Assembly (NCBI GenBank): GCA_942491115.1
Contig: CALNZV010000007.1
Span: 806,001-870,000, forward strand
Direction: 5' to 3'
From: CALNZV01 sp942491115
Lineage (GTDB): Bacteria > Desulfobacterota > Desulfobacteria > Desulfobacterales > UBA5852
Length of the DNA stretch: 64,000 bases
Shown here: positions 25,131-33,306 of the stretch, piece after piece
Numbering within the stretch: position 1 is the stretch's first letter
Layout: every line of letters starts with the position of its first letter
Notes under the pieces: model-generated
Databases searched by the model: none
Told to the model about the DNA's origin: nothing
Seen by the model: only the letters and a program-made list of their open reading frames with translations
Translations under genes and position numbers: made by a program

Positions 25131-26621
25131 GTGGAAACCGATTTGCCTCCCATCAAAGTCCTGGTTATCGACGACGAAGAGGGTATACGGATCGGGTCCA
25201 GCCGCATTCTGTCCCGCATGGGCTGCAAGGTGACGACGGCCTCCCGAGGGGAAGACGGCCTGGAGATCATCGATACCGCTCCCATCGCCATTGTGTTGTT
25301 AGATCTTAAAATGCCGGGCATGGACGGCATGGAGGTGCTGACCCGCATCCACCAGAAAAAGAAGGACATCCTCGTCATCGTGATTACAGGTTTCGCCACC
25401 GTGGAGACCGCCATCGAGGCCATGAAACAGGGTGCCTATGACTTCATCCCAAAACCCTTCGAACCCGATCAACTGCGCATCGTGATCAACCGGGCAAGGG
25501 AAAAACTCTCCCTCACCTGGGAGGCCCAAAAAGCCGAGCTGGAACGGAGACGGACCCTCTCCGATCTAGACACCGAAAAGAGCCGAACCCGAACGATCAT
25601 CGAATTTCTTCCCAACGGGGTTCTGGTGACCAACGCAGAGGGCCGTGTGGTGTTAACCAACCCGGCCTTCTGCCGGCAGCTAGGCCTGCCGGAGAACACC
25701 TGCGCGGGGGGCCCCCTGTCGGACTACATCCCCGATGACGGCCTCGCAACCCTGGTCAAAGATATCTCCCGCGGCCGCTACGTGGATTTCGAGGAGATCC
25801 CCTCCTATGAATTCGTCATGGGAGAGGACAAGTATTTCATCGTCCGGGGGCGGCCTATTCTAGGCGAGCGGATGGAGTGCCTGGGGGCGGTGGTGGCATT
25901 GGAGGATATCACCGCCATGAAGGTTCTCGACCGCCTGAAAAGCGAATTTGTGGCAAAGGTGACTCACGAACTTCGTTCACCACTCTCCACCATCCACGAG
26001 CAGTTGGCCATCGTCCTGAAGGAAATGGCGGAAGAAGAAGACGGCCTGGACCAGCACTTGCTTTTCCGTGCCAAAGAGAAAACCAAATCTCTCATCTCCA
26101 CCATCGGCGATCTTTTGGATCTGTCCCGAATCGAGACGGGAAACGTCTGCGGTGAGCCCAGGGATTTTCGGGTGGAAGAGCTGCTGACCAGCATTGTAGA
26201 TTTTCTGAAGGTAAAAGCGACGGCAAAGCACCAGGCCCTCACCCTCACCCTGCCCGGCGAGACGCTTCCCGTGCTGACCGCAGATCCCCTAGCCCTGGAG
26301 AGTATCTTCGGCAACCTGATCAGCAACGCCATCAACTACACCCAAGAGGGCGGCACCATCGCCGTCTCGGTCAACCGCGTGGGGGAAAACCTGCGGGTCG
26401 AGGTCAAAGACAACGGCTTCGGAATCGAGCCCAAATATCTCAGCAAAATTTTCGACCGGTTCTACCGGGTGAAAAACGATAAAACCCGCTTCCTCAACGG
26501 AACCGGACTGGGACTGCCCATCGTCAAGGGGCTGGTGGACTCCTTGAAGGGATCGATCAGCGTTGAAAGTGAACCCGATAAAGGCTCCACGTTCACGGTT
26601 CATCTGCCCATCTGTGCCTAG
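25131..26621 (+). CDS. Hybrid protein: receiver - PAS - histidine kinase
   Basis: A 496-residue soluble protein. An N-terminal receiver domain (about 8-125) has IDDEEG, the phospho-acceptor Asp in LLDLKMPGMDG and the Lys in FIPKPFEP. Then a PAS domain (about 155-265, FLPNGVLVTNAEGRVVLTNPAF), HisKA with FVAKVTHELRSPLSTI (about 280) and a HATPase domain (DNGFGIEPK, GTGLGLPIVKGLVDSL). It starts with GTG at 25131 immediately after the upstream kinase's stop, so the upstream kinase probably phosphorylates this receiver, forming a two-step relay. No output regulator is adjacent. Confidence 0.88.
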   Translation: METDLPPIKVLVIDDEEGIRIGSSRILSRMGCKVTTASRGEDGLEIIDTAPIAIVLLDLKMPGMDGMEVLTRIHQKKKDILVIVITGFATVETAIEAMKQGAYDFIPKPFEPDQLRIVINRAREKLSLTWEAQKAELERRRTLSDLDTEKSRTRTIIEFLPNGVLVTNAEGRVVLTNPAFCRQLGLPENTCAGGPLSDYIPDDGLATLVKDISRGRYVDFEEIPSYEFVMGEDKYFIVRGRPILGERMECLGAVVALEDITAMKVLDRLKSEFVAKVTHELRSPLSTIHEQLAIVLKEMAEEEDGLDQHLLFRAKEKTKSLISTIGDLLDLSRIETGNVCGEPRDFRVEELLTSIVDFLKVKATAKHQALTLTLPGETLPVLTADPLALESIFGNLISNAINYTQEGGTIAVSVNRVGENLRVEVKDNGFGIEPKYLSKIFDRFYRVKNDKTRFLNGTGLGLPIVKGLVDSLKGSISVESEPDKGSTFTVHLPICA

Positions 26622-26665
26622 TTCAGGGCCTATCCAAGCTGCCGCCATCCCAAGGGAGATCAGCG

Positions 26666-27106
26666 ATGTCGTCCCACACCCCCCTGGCTCCGTTCTATCA
26701 TCCGGTTCGGGTACGGTTCGCCGATACCGACCTCCAGGGCCATGCTTTCTTCGGCAGCTATTACACTTACATGGATGAAGGGTTTTTGGCCTACATCCGG
26801 GAAATCGGGTATCCATGGCAAACCTTGGCGGCGATGAACCTGGAGATCGTCTATGCGGACAGCGGCTGCCGGTTCACGGGGCGGTGCTTCTTCGAGGATG
26901 CCCTGCGGGTGCATACGGCGATCACCCGAATCGGCACCACCAGCCTCACCGCCGAAATGGTCATCGTCCGAACCGAAGACGAGACGACCGTGGCCGCCGG
27001 ATTCATTACCGGCGTCTTGGTAGACAGGGACACGGGGAAACCCGCACCGATTCCGGAGATCCTCCGGGAGGCCTTAGGGATGCCGGCACGCCGGGGGAGG
27101 GAATGA
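26666..27106 (+). CDS. Acyl-CoA thioesterase (4HBT-like hotdog fold)
   Basis: A 146-residue protein whose N-terminal block VRVRFADTDLQGHAFFGSYYTYMDEGFLAYIRE matches the 4-hydroxybenzoyl-CoA thioesterase/YbgC signature with the active-site Asp in ADTD. The family hydrolyses CoA thioesters. GGGAGATC precedes the ATG. It is 69 bp upstream of the LysE-type exporter on the same strand. Confidence 0.85.
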   Translation: MSSHTPLAPFYHPVRVRFADTDLQGHAFFGSYYTYMDEGFLAYIREIGYPWQTLAAMNLEIVYADSGCRFTGRCFFEDALRVHTAITRIGTTSLTAEMVIVRTEDETTVAAGFITGVLVDRDTGKPAPIPEILREALGMPARRGRE

Positions 27107-27174
27107 GGAGGAGGTCTGGAGACGGACCACCGGCCCCCCCTCCCCCGAATCACCAAACCAACAGGAGGCAATGG

Positions 27175-27801
27175 ATGACCGACAGCCTACCGATCGTATT
27201 CGTCGCCACTTCACTGGTCCTCATTGCGACACCCGGACAAGACATGTTGCTGGTCATGTCCCGCTCCATCTCCCAGGGATGGAAAGCCGGGGTGGCAACC
27301 GCCGCCGGAGTGAGCACGGGACTTCTTGGCCACACCGGTCTGGCGGCCTTCGGATTGGGGGCCATCCTCCTGGCCTCAGAGGCCCTGTTCGTGGCCATCA
27401 AACTGATCGGAGCGGGCTATCTCCTTTATCTGGGGGCACGGCTCCTGGCAAGCCGCCGCACGGATATCGGCGCCGGAAGCCTTCCCGACGCCCCCCTGCC
27501 AACGCTCTTTTTCCAGGGGGCGCTATTCAATCTGTCCAATCCCCAAATCACCATTTTTTATTTTGCCTATCTTCCCCAGTTCGTGCCCCCGGGCATCCCC
27601 AATCCCACCACACGTCTCCTTTTTCTTGGGGGAGCGTTTGCAGCCCTCACCTTCATGGTCAAGGGCCCGGTCGGCCTCGGCGCCGGGATGCTGTCCGGGT
27701 GGCTTCGGGCCAGGCCATCGGTCATCGGCTGGATCAACCGGGCCAGCGGCCTGGCGCTGGTGGCCCTTGGAGTTCGTCTGGCCATGGAACGACGCCAATG
27801 A
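27175..27801 (+). CDS. LysE/RhtB-family amino acid exporter
   Basis: A 208-residue membrane protein with about six segments, starting MTDSLPIVFVATSLVLIATPGQDMLLVMSRSI, the LysE/RhtB signature with TPGPD-like TPGQD. AGGAGG lies six bases before the ATG at 27175. It exports amino acids or related compounds by proton antiport. Its stop overlaps the next ATG (ATGA), so the following cysteine-rich protein is translationally coupled. Confidence 0.87.
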   Translation: MTDSLPIVFVATSLVLIATPGQDMLLVMSRSISQGWKAGVATAAGVSTGLLGHTGLAAFGLGAILLASEALFVAIKLIGAGYLLYLGARLLASRRTDIGAGSLPDAPLPTLFFQGALFNLSNPQITIFYFAYLPQFVPPGIPNPTTRLLFLGGAFAALTFMVKGPVGLGAGMLSGWLRARPSVIGWINRASGLALVALGVRLAMERRQ

Positions 27802-28271
27802 CCACGGAAAACTTCGTCCGTCCTCGGGTGGCCATGTATTACTGGCAGGAGGACATCAACTGCGCGGCCACCGCCCTCAGGATAGCGGCCCAAGCCTTCG
27901 GCGTCGACCTGACCCCACAGGTCATCGATGCCGCAACCGGCATGCACGGTGCCGGCCGCTACGGCGCCCAGTGTGGTCTGGTGGAGGGCACCCTCATGTT
28001 CACGGGCATCTACGGGAGAATCAAAAGGCTGCCGGAGGAGACCGTCGCCGACGTCTGCCGGCAATTCGCCGCGGTATTCGAAAAGCGTTTCGGAAGTCTT
28101 CAGTGCCGCATCCTGAGACCCCAGGGGTTCGGGGACGGGAATCCACCTCATCTGTGCGAATCCCTCACCATTGATGCCGTGACGGTGGCCATCGATTTCA
28201 TCCGACAATGGCAGCCCCCCGACCCATTCCCCGGTCGTTGCCGCAAGGCCGGACCGGCGCTGTCCCGATGA
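27798..28271 (+). CDS. C_GCAxxG_C_C-family redox protein
   Basis: A 157-residue soluble protein overlapping the exporter stop by 4 bp (ATGA). The block INCAATALRIAAQAFG (about 20-35), GRYGAQCGLVEGTLMF (about 52-67) and a late LCESL cysteine match the C-x-GCAxxG-C-C family of putative redox-active proteins of unknown reaction, common in anaerobes. Its stop is itself overlapped by the VanZ-like gene start. Function unknown beyond the family. Confidence 0.65.
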   Translation: MTTENFVRPRVAMYYWQEDINCAATALRIAAQAFGVDLTPQVIDAATGMHGAGRYGAQCGLVEGTLMFTGIYGRIKRLPEETVADVCRQFAAVFEKRFGSLQCRILRPQGFGDGNPPHLCESLTIDAVTVAIDFIRQWQPPDPFPGRCRKAGPALSR

Positions 28272-28666
28272 TGAGCCCCACACGGCGCCGGATCCTTTTC
28301 CTTCGCGCGACATTGGTCTCGCTTCTAGTCGGGATTCTTCACCTGGCCACCACGGAATTGGAGGCATCGGCGGTGATGGGCCTGAACGACAAAGCAACCC
28401 ATCTGGCCGCCTTTTTTGTACTGGCCCTTCTAACGGATTTCTCCTTCCCCTCCAGCCGATTCACCTTCTGGAAAATCGCGGGACTGTTCCTCTACGGCGG
28501 CTTAATCGAAGCCATCCAGCATCACCTGCCCTATCGCACCTTCTCCCTGATGGATCTCACCGCCGACGGTATTGGCATTGCGGCCTATGGGGTATGCGTT
28601 CCCCTCCTCCGTCGGCTGCCGGTTCTGAAAAACCGCTGGAACTGGACCCTGAAGGATTGTGGTTGA
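28268..28666 (+). CDS. VanZ-like membrane protein
   Basis: A 132-residue protein with about four membrane segments. The block NDKATHLAAFFVLALLTDF and IEAIQHHLPYRTFSLMDLTADGIGI is the VanZ-family signature. Starts at the ATG that overlaps the previous gene's stop (ATGATG). Members are linked to envelope functions without a defined reaction. Confidence 0.75.
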   Translation: MMSPTRRRILFLRATLVSLLVGILHLATTELEASAVMGLNDKATHLAAFFVLALLTDFSFPSSRFTFWKIAGLFLYGGLIEAIQHHLPYRTFSLMDLTADGIGIAAYGVCVPLLRRLPVLKNRWNWTLKDCG

Positions 28667-28734
28667 TCCTGGGCAATGGTATGGAACTCAAGAGCGGACC
28701 CGGAAAGGCCGGGGATACGCCATCGGGAGACGAC

Positions 28735-29271
28735 ATGGATCAAGGCAAATCCAATATCGTTTTGATCGGCATGCCGGGATCGGGCAAGAGCACCGTCGGG
28801 GTTCTGGTGGCCAAGGAGGCCGCCCTCGGCTTTGTGGACTCGGATCTGTTGATCCAATCCGGCCAGGGGCGAACCCTTCAGGATATCGTGGATACCGACG
28901 GCCACATGGCCCTCAGAAAGATCGAAGAAGATGTCCTTTTAACGTTGACCCTCACCGATCATGTGATCGCCACCGGGGGCAGTGCCGCTTACAGCCATGA
29001 GGCCATGATCCACCTGAAGGGGTCGGGGGTAGTGGTCTTTTTGGACGTGAATCTGAAAACCCTGCGCTCGCGGATTCACAACTACGATACCCGGGGGTTG
29101 GCCAAGCGGCCCGATCAGACCCTCGACGAGCTCTTCGACGAGCGGCTGGCCCTCTATACCCGATACGCGGACATCACCGTCAAGGCATCCGATATCGATC
29201 AAGACAAGGTATGCAGCGCCATTATCGATGCCTTGGCCCTGCAGCGGCGTGTGCCGAATCGAACCGGCTGA
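28735..29271 (+). CDS. Shikimate kinase-like protein
   Basis: A 178-residue P-loop kinase. Walker A is GMPGSGKSTVG (about 11-21), DSDLLIQ is the shikimate-binding Asp region, and the third block ATGGSAAYS replaces the usual GGG. The lid region reads TRGLAKRPDQTLDELFDERLALYTRYAD, typical of shikimate kinases. It would phosphorylate shikimate in aromatic amino acid synthesis, but a paralogue with another sugar-like substrate is possible. GGGAGA precedes the ATG; an upstream ATG at 28681 is a possible alternative. Confidence 0.75.
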   Translation: MDQGKSNIVLIGMPGSGKSTVGVLVAKEAALGFVDSDLLIQSGQGRTLQDIVDTDGHMALRKIEEDVLLTLTLTDHVIATGGSAAYSHEAMIHLKGSGVVVFLDVNLKTLRSRIHNYDTRGLAKRPDQTLDELFDERLALYTRYADITVKASDIDQDKVCSAIIDALALQRRVPNRTG

Positions 29272-29315
29272 TCCGCCATCTCAACATCCCAGCCGCCGCA
29301 ACCCCATGAGGCAAG

Positions 29316-30332
29316 ATGGCACAACGGTTGATGCAGATCTCCCTTCCCGACCATGCGGAAGAGGAGCTCGACGATCTTCTCGAGGGATGCGACATCCTCG
29401 GCAGGTGGCATGACGACCAGAGCCGACGGCGGCTGCTTTTGCAGGTCATCGTTTCCGCCGACGAGGCGGAGCCCCTGATGGACAGGCTTGACCAGTGGTT
29501 TTCCGGTTCGGCCCACTTCCGTATCCTGCTGCTGAATATCGAAGCCGCGCTTCCCAGACCAGTCATCGAGGAGGGTCTCCCACCCCAGAAATCGCCGTCG
29601 GAGGGGGAATCGGACAACCGAAAGGGCCGGATCAGCCGGGAGGAATTGTATACGGAAGTCACCGACAGTATCGGCACATAGAAGGTGTTCGTCGCCATGG
29701 TGGTGCTCTCCGCCATCGTCACGATGGTGGGCCTTCTCAGAGACGATGTCGCCGTCCTCATCGGCGCGATGGTCATCGCCCCTTTCTTGGGACCTAACGT
29801 TGCCCTTGCCCTAGCCACGACATTGGGGGATGCCTCACTTGCCCGCAAAGCCCTGAAGATGAACCTCACGGGCCTGCTGATCGCCAGCGGATTCGCCGTG
29901 GCTGCCGGCGCCCTGCTTCCCATCGATCCCGACATCCCCGCGATCCTCGCCAGAACCCGTATCGGCTTCGAGGACATCATACTCGCTCTGGCTGCCGGCT
30001 CGGCGGGCACATTCGCCTTTACAAGCGGCGCATCAGGGACCATCATCGGGGTGATGGTGGCGGTGGCTCTCATGCCGCCCCTCATCACCTTCGGAATGCT
30101 GCTGGGGGCCGGAGCGCTCTCCCTATCGATCAACGCGTTGCTCCTGACGGCAGCCAACATCATCTGTGTCAACCTTGCCGGTGTAGCCACGTTTCTGGCC
30201 CAGGGCGTCGGCCCCCGGAGCTGGTGGGAAGCGAAAAAGGCCAGGAAGGCGTCCATCAAGGCGGCCATGGCATGGGTGGCCCTGTTGGCAGCGCTGATGG
30301 CGATTCTGGCATTGACCGATCTCCTTTTCTAG
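29316..30332 (+). pseudogene. DUF389 / TIGR00341-family membrane protein split by an in-frame amber codon
   Basis: The reading frame runs in one frame from ATG at 29316 to the stop at 30330, broken only by TAG at 29679-29681. Before the TAG are 121 residues of the soluble N-terminal domain (ISREELYTEVTDSIGT); after it come KVFVAMVVLSAIVTMVGLLRDDVAVLIG and GAMVIAPFLGP, the DUF389 signature, with about six membrane segments. The total with one residue for the TAG (about 338) is the usual family length. It may be a genuine nonsense mutation, a sequencing error, or a read-through codon (for instance pyrrolysine). Alternatively the half from the GTG at 29685 could be translated alone. Confidence 0.75.
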
Positions 30333-30491
30333 TACCATCTCATCGAACAGGGACCGGTGCCGACCCTGGGACGATTCACATCCATTGCCGGCGACGCCGG
30401 TCTCGGGGCAGCCCACCGACTGGCCGGTGCGACGGCCCTGACGGCCGTCCCATCGGGTGCAGCCGGCGGGGAGGATGACAACCGAGGATAC

Positions 30492-30929
30492 ATGATCTCT
30501 ATGCAGATTAGACTCGCCACGCCCGAAGACAGCCCCGGGATAGCGGACCTTTTGGATCAGCTTGGCTATCGGGTCGAACCGGCGGAGGTCAACAGGCGGT
30601 TGGCGGCCCTGGCCTCGGATCATGACAAATGGGTATGGGTAGCCGAAACCGCTAGCCACCTCGTGGCGGGGTGCCTCCAGGCCGCTGTGGATCGGCGTCT
30701 GGCAGAAGGGGACCGCCTGGAGGTCACAAGCCTCGTGGTCGACGGTGGCTGCCGCGGAAAAGGTGTCGGAAGGCAGCTGATGGCGGCCGCCGAATCCCTG
30801 GGGAAGACGATCGGCAGCCGTCGGATGCGGGTCCGGTGTAACCGAAAGCGGTCCCTTGCCCACGGATTTTATCGGAGTCTGGGATACGGCGAGGCCAAGA
30901 TTCAGACCGTGTTTGAAAAGGATCTCTAA
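30492..30929 (+). CDS. GNAT-family N-acetyltransferase
   Basis: A 145-residue GNAT protein. The acetyl-CoA pyrophosphate-binding loop is VDGGCRGKGVGRQLM (about 83-97) and the C-terminal beta-bulge reads AHGFYRSLGYGEAK. The ATG at 30492 has GAGGA a few bases upstream; an ATG at 30501 is possible. It acetylates an amine on an unknown acceptor. Not obviously linked to neighbours. Confidence 0.82.
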   Translation: MISMQIRLATPEDSPGIADLLDQLGYRVEPAEVNRRLAALASDHDKWVWVAETASHLVAGCLQAAVDRRLAEGDRLEVTSLVVDGGCRGKGVGRQLMAAAESLGKTIGSRRMRVRCNRKRSLAHGFYRSLGYGEAKIQTVFEKDL

Positions 30930-31061
30930 TCACCCCGGGATAAGATTCCCGCCTGCCCGAATCCCCCATTGATGCCGGACCGTCAGGGCCGATGACTGAT
31001 TGAGCGGGACGTATCCATTCCACTCTTTTACCGTCTCTGCCGAACAATAAGGAGGCTTGCC

Positions 31062-31580
31062 GTGACCAGTCACCCAGATGTCACCGCCCATTTCCTGGAC
31101 GACAACGGCCCGTTTCCCAACAACCGGCGTCTACCGCTGCTGGTAATGAAAAAAGCCGTTACCCTCTCAGGCTCTGATCCCGCCGCCTGCTTTGAAATCC
31201 GGTTTCAGCGCCACCGATGGGAAGACGGGTGGCGCAACGGCATTTTCGCCTACCACCACTTCCACAGCACGGCCCATGAGGCGTTAGGCATTTATGCCGG
31301 CAACGCCGAGGTTCAGTTCGGCGGTCCCGGGGGCCCGACCCTAAAAGTCTCCGCCGGCGATGCCGTGGTCATCCCGGCGGGGGTGGCTCACAAGGGGCGA
31401 TCCGCCAGTTCCGATTTCAGGGTCACCGGGTCCTATCCCAGGGGGCAATCACCCGACATGAATATCGGACGGCCCGAGGAACGGCCCGGGATCTATCTGA
31501 ACATCGACCGGGTCTCGATTCCGGATCAGGACCCGATCTTCGGCAACAACGGTCCGGTCATCTTGCATTGGACACCCTGA
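31062..31580 (+). CDS. Cupin-fold protein (YjlB-like)
   Basis: A 172-residue single cupin. The metal-binding region is YHHFHSTAHEALGIYAGNAEVQFGG (about 62-86, with conserved His and Glu) and GDAVVIPAGVAHKG (about 105-118). The GTG start follows AAGGAGG with six to seven bases. Small cupins of this type have no assigned reaction. It is 15 bp before the metallo-hydrolase gene, with which it is probably co-transcribed. Confidence 0.78.
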   Translation: MTSHPDVTAHFLDDNGPFPNNRRLPLLVMKKAVTLSGSDPAACFEIRFQRHRWEDGWRNGIFAYHHFHSTAHEALGIYAGNAEVQFGGPGGPTLKVSAGDAVVIPAGVAHKGRSASSDFRVTGSYPRGQSPDMNIGRPEERPGIYLNIDRVSIPDQDPIFGNNGPVILHWTP

Positions 31581-31594
31581 AAGGAGGTTACCCT

Positions 31595-32278
31595 ATGGGA
31601 GTATCGGTTACCTGGTACAGTCATGCTTGCCTGTCGATCAACGCCGACGGCACCCGGCTTTTGGTGGATCCATTTATCACCGGCAATCCCCTGGCGCCGG
31701 TGACGGCGGATCGGATCGACGCCGATTTCATCTTCGTTTCCCACGGCCATGGAGACCACGTCGGCGACACCGTTGCCATTGCCGGAAGAACGGGCGCCAC
31801 AGTGGTATCCAATTTCGAGATCCACAATTGGCTGGCAGCCCAAGGGGTGGAAAACGGTCACCCCCAGCACATCGGGGGTGGGTTCGACTATCCCTGGGGA
31901 CGGGTCAAACTCACCATCGCCCACCACGGCAGTGCGCTGCCGGACGGCTCATACGGGGGGAATCCCTGCGGTTTTCTTTTCTACGTTCAGGGGAAAAAAA
32001 TCTACCACGCCTGCGACACGGGCCTCTTCTACGACATGAAGCTGATCGGTGAAGAGGGCATCGACCTGGCGGTCCTGCCCATCGGGGACAACTTCACCAT
32101 GGGGCCTGACGACGGACTTCGAGCAGTGAAGCTCATCGAGCCCAAGGTCGTGCTGCCGATTCACTACGACACTTTCGACATCATCAAGCAAAATCCGGCG
32201 GCCTGGAAGGACCGGGTGGAACAGGAGACCGACACCCGCGTGGCCCTGCTAAAACCCGGGGAATCCATCGACATCTGA
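31595..32278 (+). CDS. UPF0173-type metal-dependent hydrolase
   Basis: A 227-residue metallo-beta-lactamase-fold protein. The start at 31595 has AAGGAGG seven bases upstream. Motifs: YSHACLSI (about 8-15), FVSHGHGDHVGD with the HXHXDH metal-binding set (about 48-60), IAHHGSALP, and ACDTG (about 138). The family hydrolyses an unknown ester or phosphodiester with two metals. Complete length for the family. Confidence 0.88.
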   Translation: MGVSVTWYSHACLSINADGTRLLVDPFITGNPLAPVTADRIDADFIFVSHGHGDHVGDTVAIAGRTGATVVSNFEIHNWLAAQGVENGHPQHIGGGFDYPWGRVKLTIAHHGSALPDGSYGGNPCGFLFYVQGKKIYHACDTGLFYDMKLIGEEGIDLAVLPIGDNFTMGPDDGLRAVKLIEPKVVLPIHYDTFDIIKQNPAAWKDRVEQETDTRVALLKPGESIDI

Positions 32279-32682
32279 CCCAGTCAGGCGCCGGGTTCGA
32301 TGGTAGACCTCGGCGCCTCCCCTCTGGTTTCCCCATCAGCCCATGACGGATCTGCATCCGCGACCATCCCTCAAGCCCACTTCCCCCCGACCACGACACC
32401 CTCGACCCTGTTCCACCGATGATGCATGTGCGTTGGAACCCATTTCAACGTCCGACAGTTGAACCCCGCCACATCGATTCCCACGGTTTGGCATGGGGTG
32501 GCCGGCGGCGGGTCCTCACCCAATATGGAAAAAGGATTAGCGATTGATTTGAACCTGAATATTGAGCTATAAGGGAGCCTTTATGGTCAAGAAGCGACTC
32601 CGTTGTCACCCCGATCATCAGCCCGGCGATTGCCGGATCGCTGCAGGATAGAAAATCCATTCGTTGAGGAAGGAGGACGACA
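32279..32682. other. Non-coding stretch upstream of the CBS gene
   Basis: About 400 bp without a gene. It becomes AT-richer near 32540-32580 (TTGAAC, TATAAG), perhaps a promoter, but the spacing of 13 bp is too short to assign. A small inverted repeat TTCAAC/GTTGAA occurs around 32445-32464. No motif was recognised. Confidence 0.5.
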
Positions 32683-33255
32683 TTGAAGACGAACGTTGTC
32701 AGGGATCTCATGGTGCCGCTTTCGGAATATGCGACGGTGTCGAAGGACGCCATTCTGAGCGAAGCGGTATTGGCGCTGAAAGAGTCCCAGGCGCGGTTTG
32801 ACCAGAACCGCTATCGCCACAGGGCCATCATGGTTTACGACGAATCGGGAAACATCGTCGGGAAAGTCAGCATGTTCGATGCCCTGAGAGCTCTCGAGCC
32901 CAAATACGGCGACATGCTCTCCGACCAGGGGCCGCTTCACATGGGATTCACCCGCAAATACATGCAGTCGATGATCGAGCAGCTGAAGCTTTGGGAAGAC
33001 CCCCTCCAACATATCTGTCAAAAGGCTGCCGAACGCAAGGTGGAGACCTTCATGAGTCGGCTGGTCGAAGGCGAGTATATCGAGGCGGACGCCACCCTGG
33101 ACGAGGCCATCCATCAGTTTGTCATGTGCCACCACAACACCCTGCTCGTCGCTGATAACGGCGCCATCATCGGTATTTTGAGAGTCACGGACATTTTCGA
33201 GGCGATTTGCGATTCAGTGGCAGCCTGCAAAATATCGCCTCAAAAATCCGGCTGA
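32683..33255 (+). CDS. CBS-domain-pair protein
   Basis: A 190-residue soluble protein with two CBS motifs. The N-terminus reads VVRDLMVPLSEYATVSKDA and the first CBS ends YDESGNIVGKVSMFDALRALEP (about 52-73); the second reads LLVADNGAIIGILRVTDIFEAI (about 155-176). An insert of about 75 residues separates them. The start is TTG with AGGAGG six bases before. CBS pairs bind adenine nucleotides and regulate partner proteins. A paralogue lies at 44037, across the hydrogenase-4-like cluster. Being 50 bp upstream of the SLC13 transporter, it may control it (inference). Confidence 0.83.
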   Translation: MKTNVVRDLMVPLSEYATVSKDAILSEAVLALKESQARFDQNRYRHRAIMVYDESGNIVGKVSMFDALRALEPKYGDMLSDQGPLHMGFTRKYMQSMIEQLKLWEDPLQHICQKAAERKVETFMSRLVEGEYIEADATLDEAIHQFVMCHHNTLLVADNGAIIGILRVTDIFEAICDSVAACKISPQKSG

Positions 33256-33306
33256 CGTAAACCGACAGCGCTTGACATTAACCTGTGAGCAACGGAGAAA
33301 AAATAG

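Noticed and set aside
29679..29681. Certain pyrrolysine codon
   Set aside because: Without pyl genes in view, a simple mutation or error is at least as likely, so recoding is reported only as a possibility.
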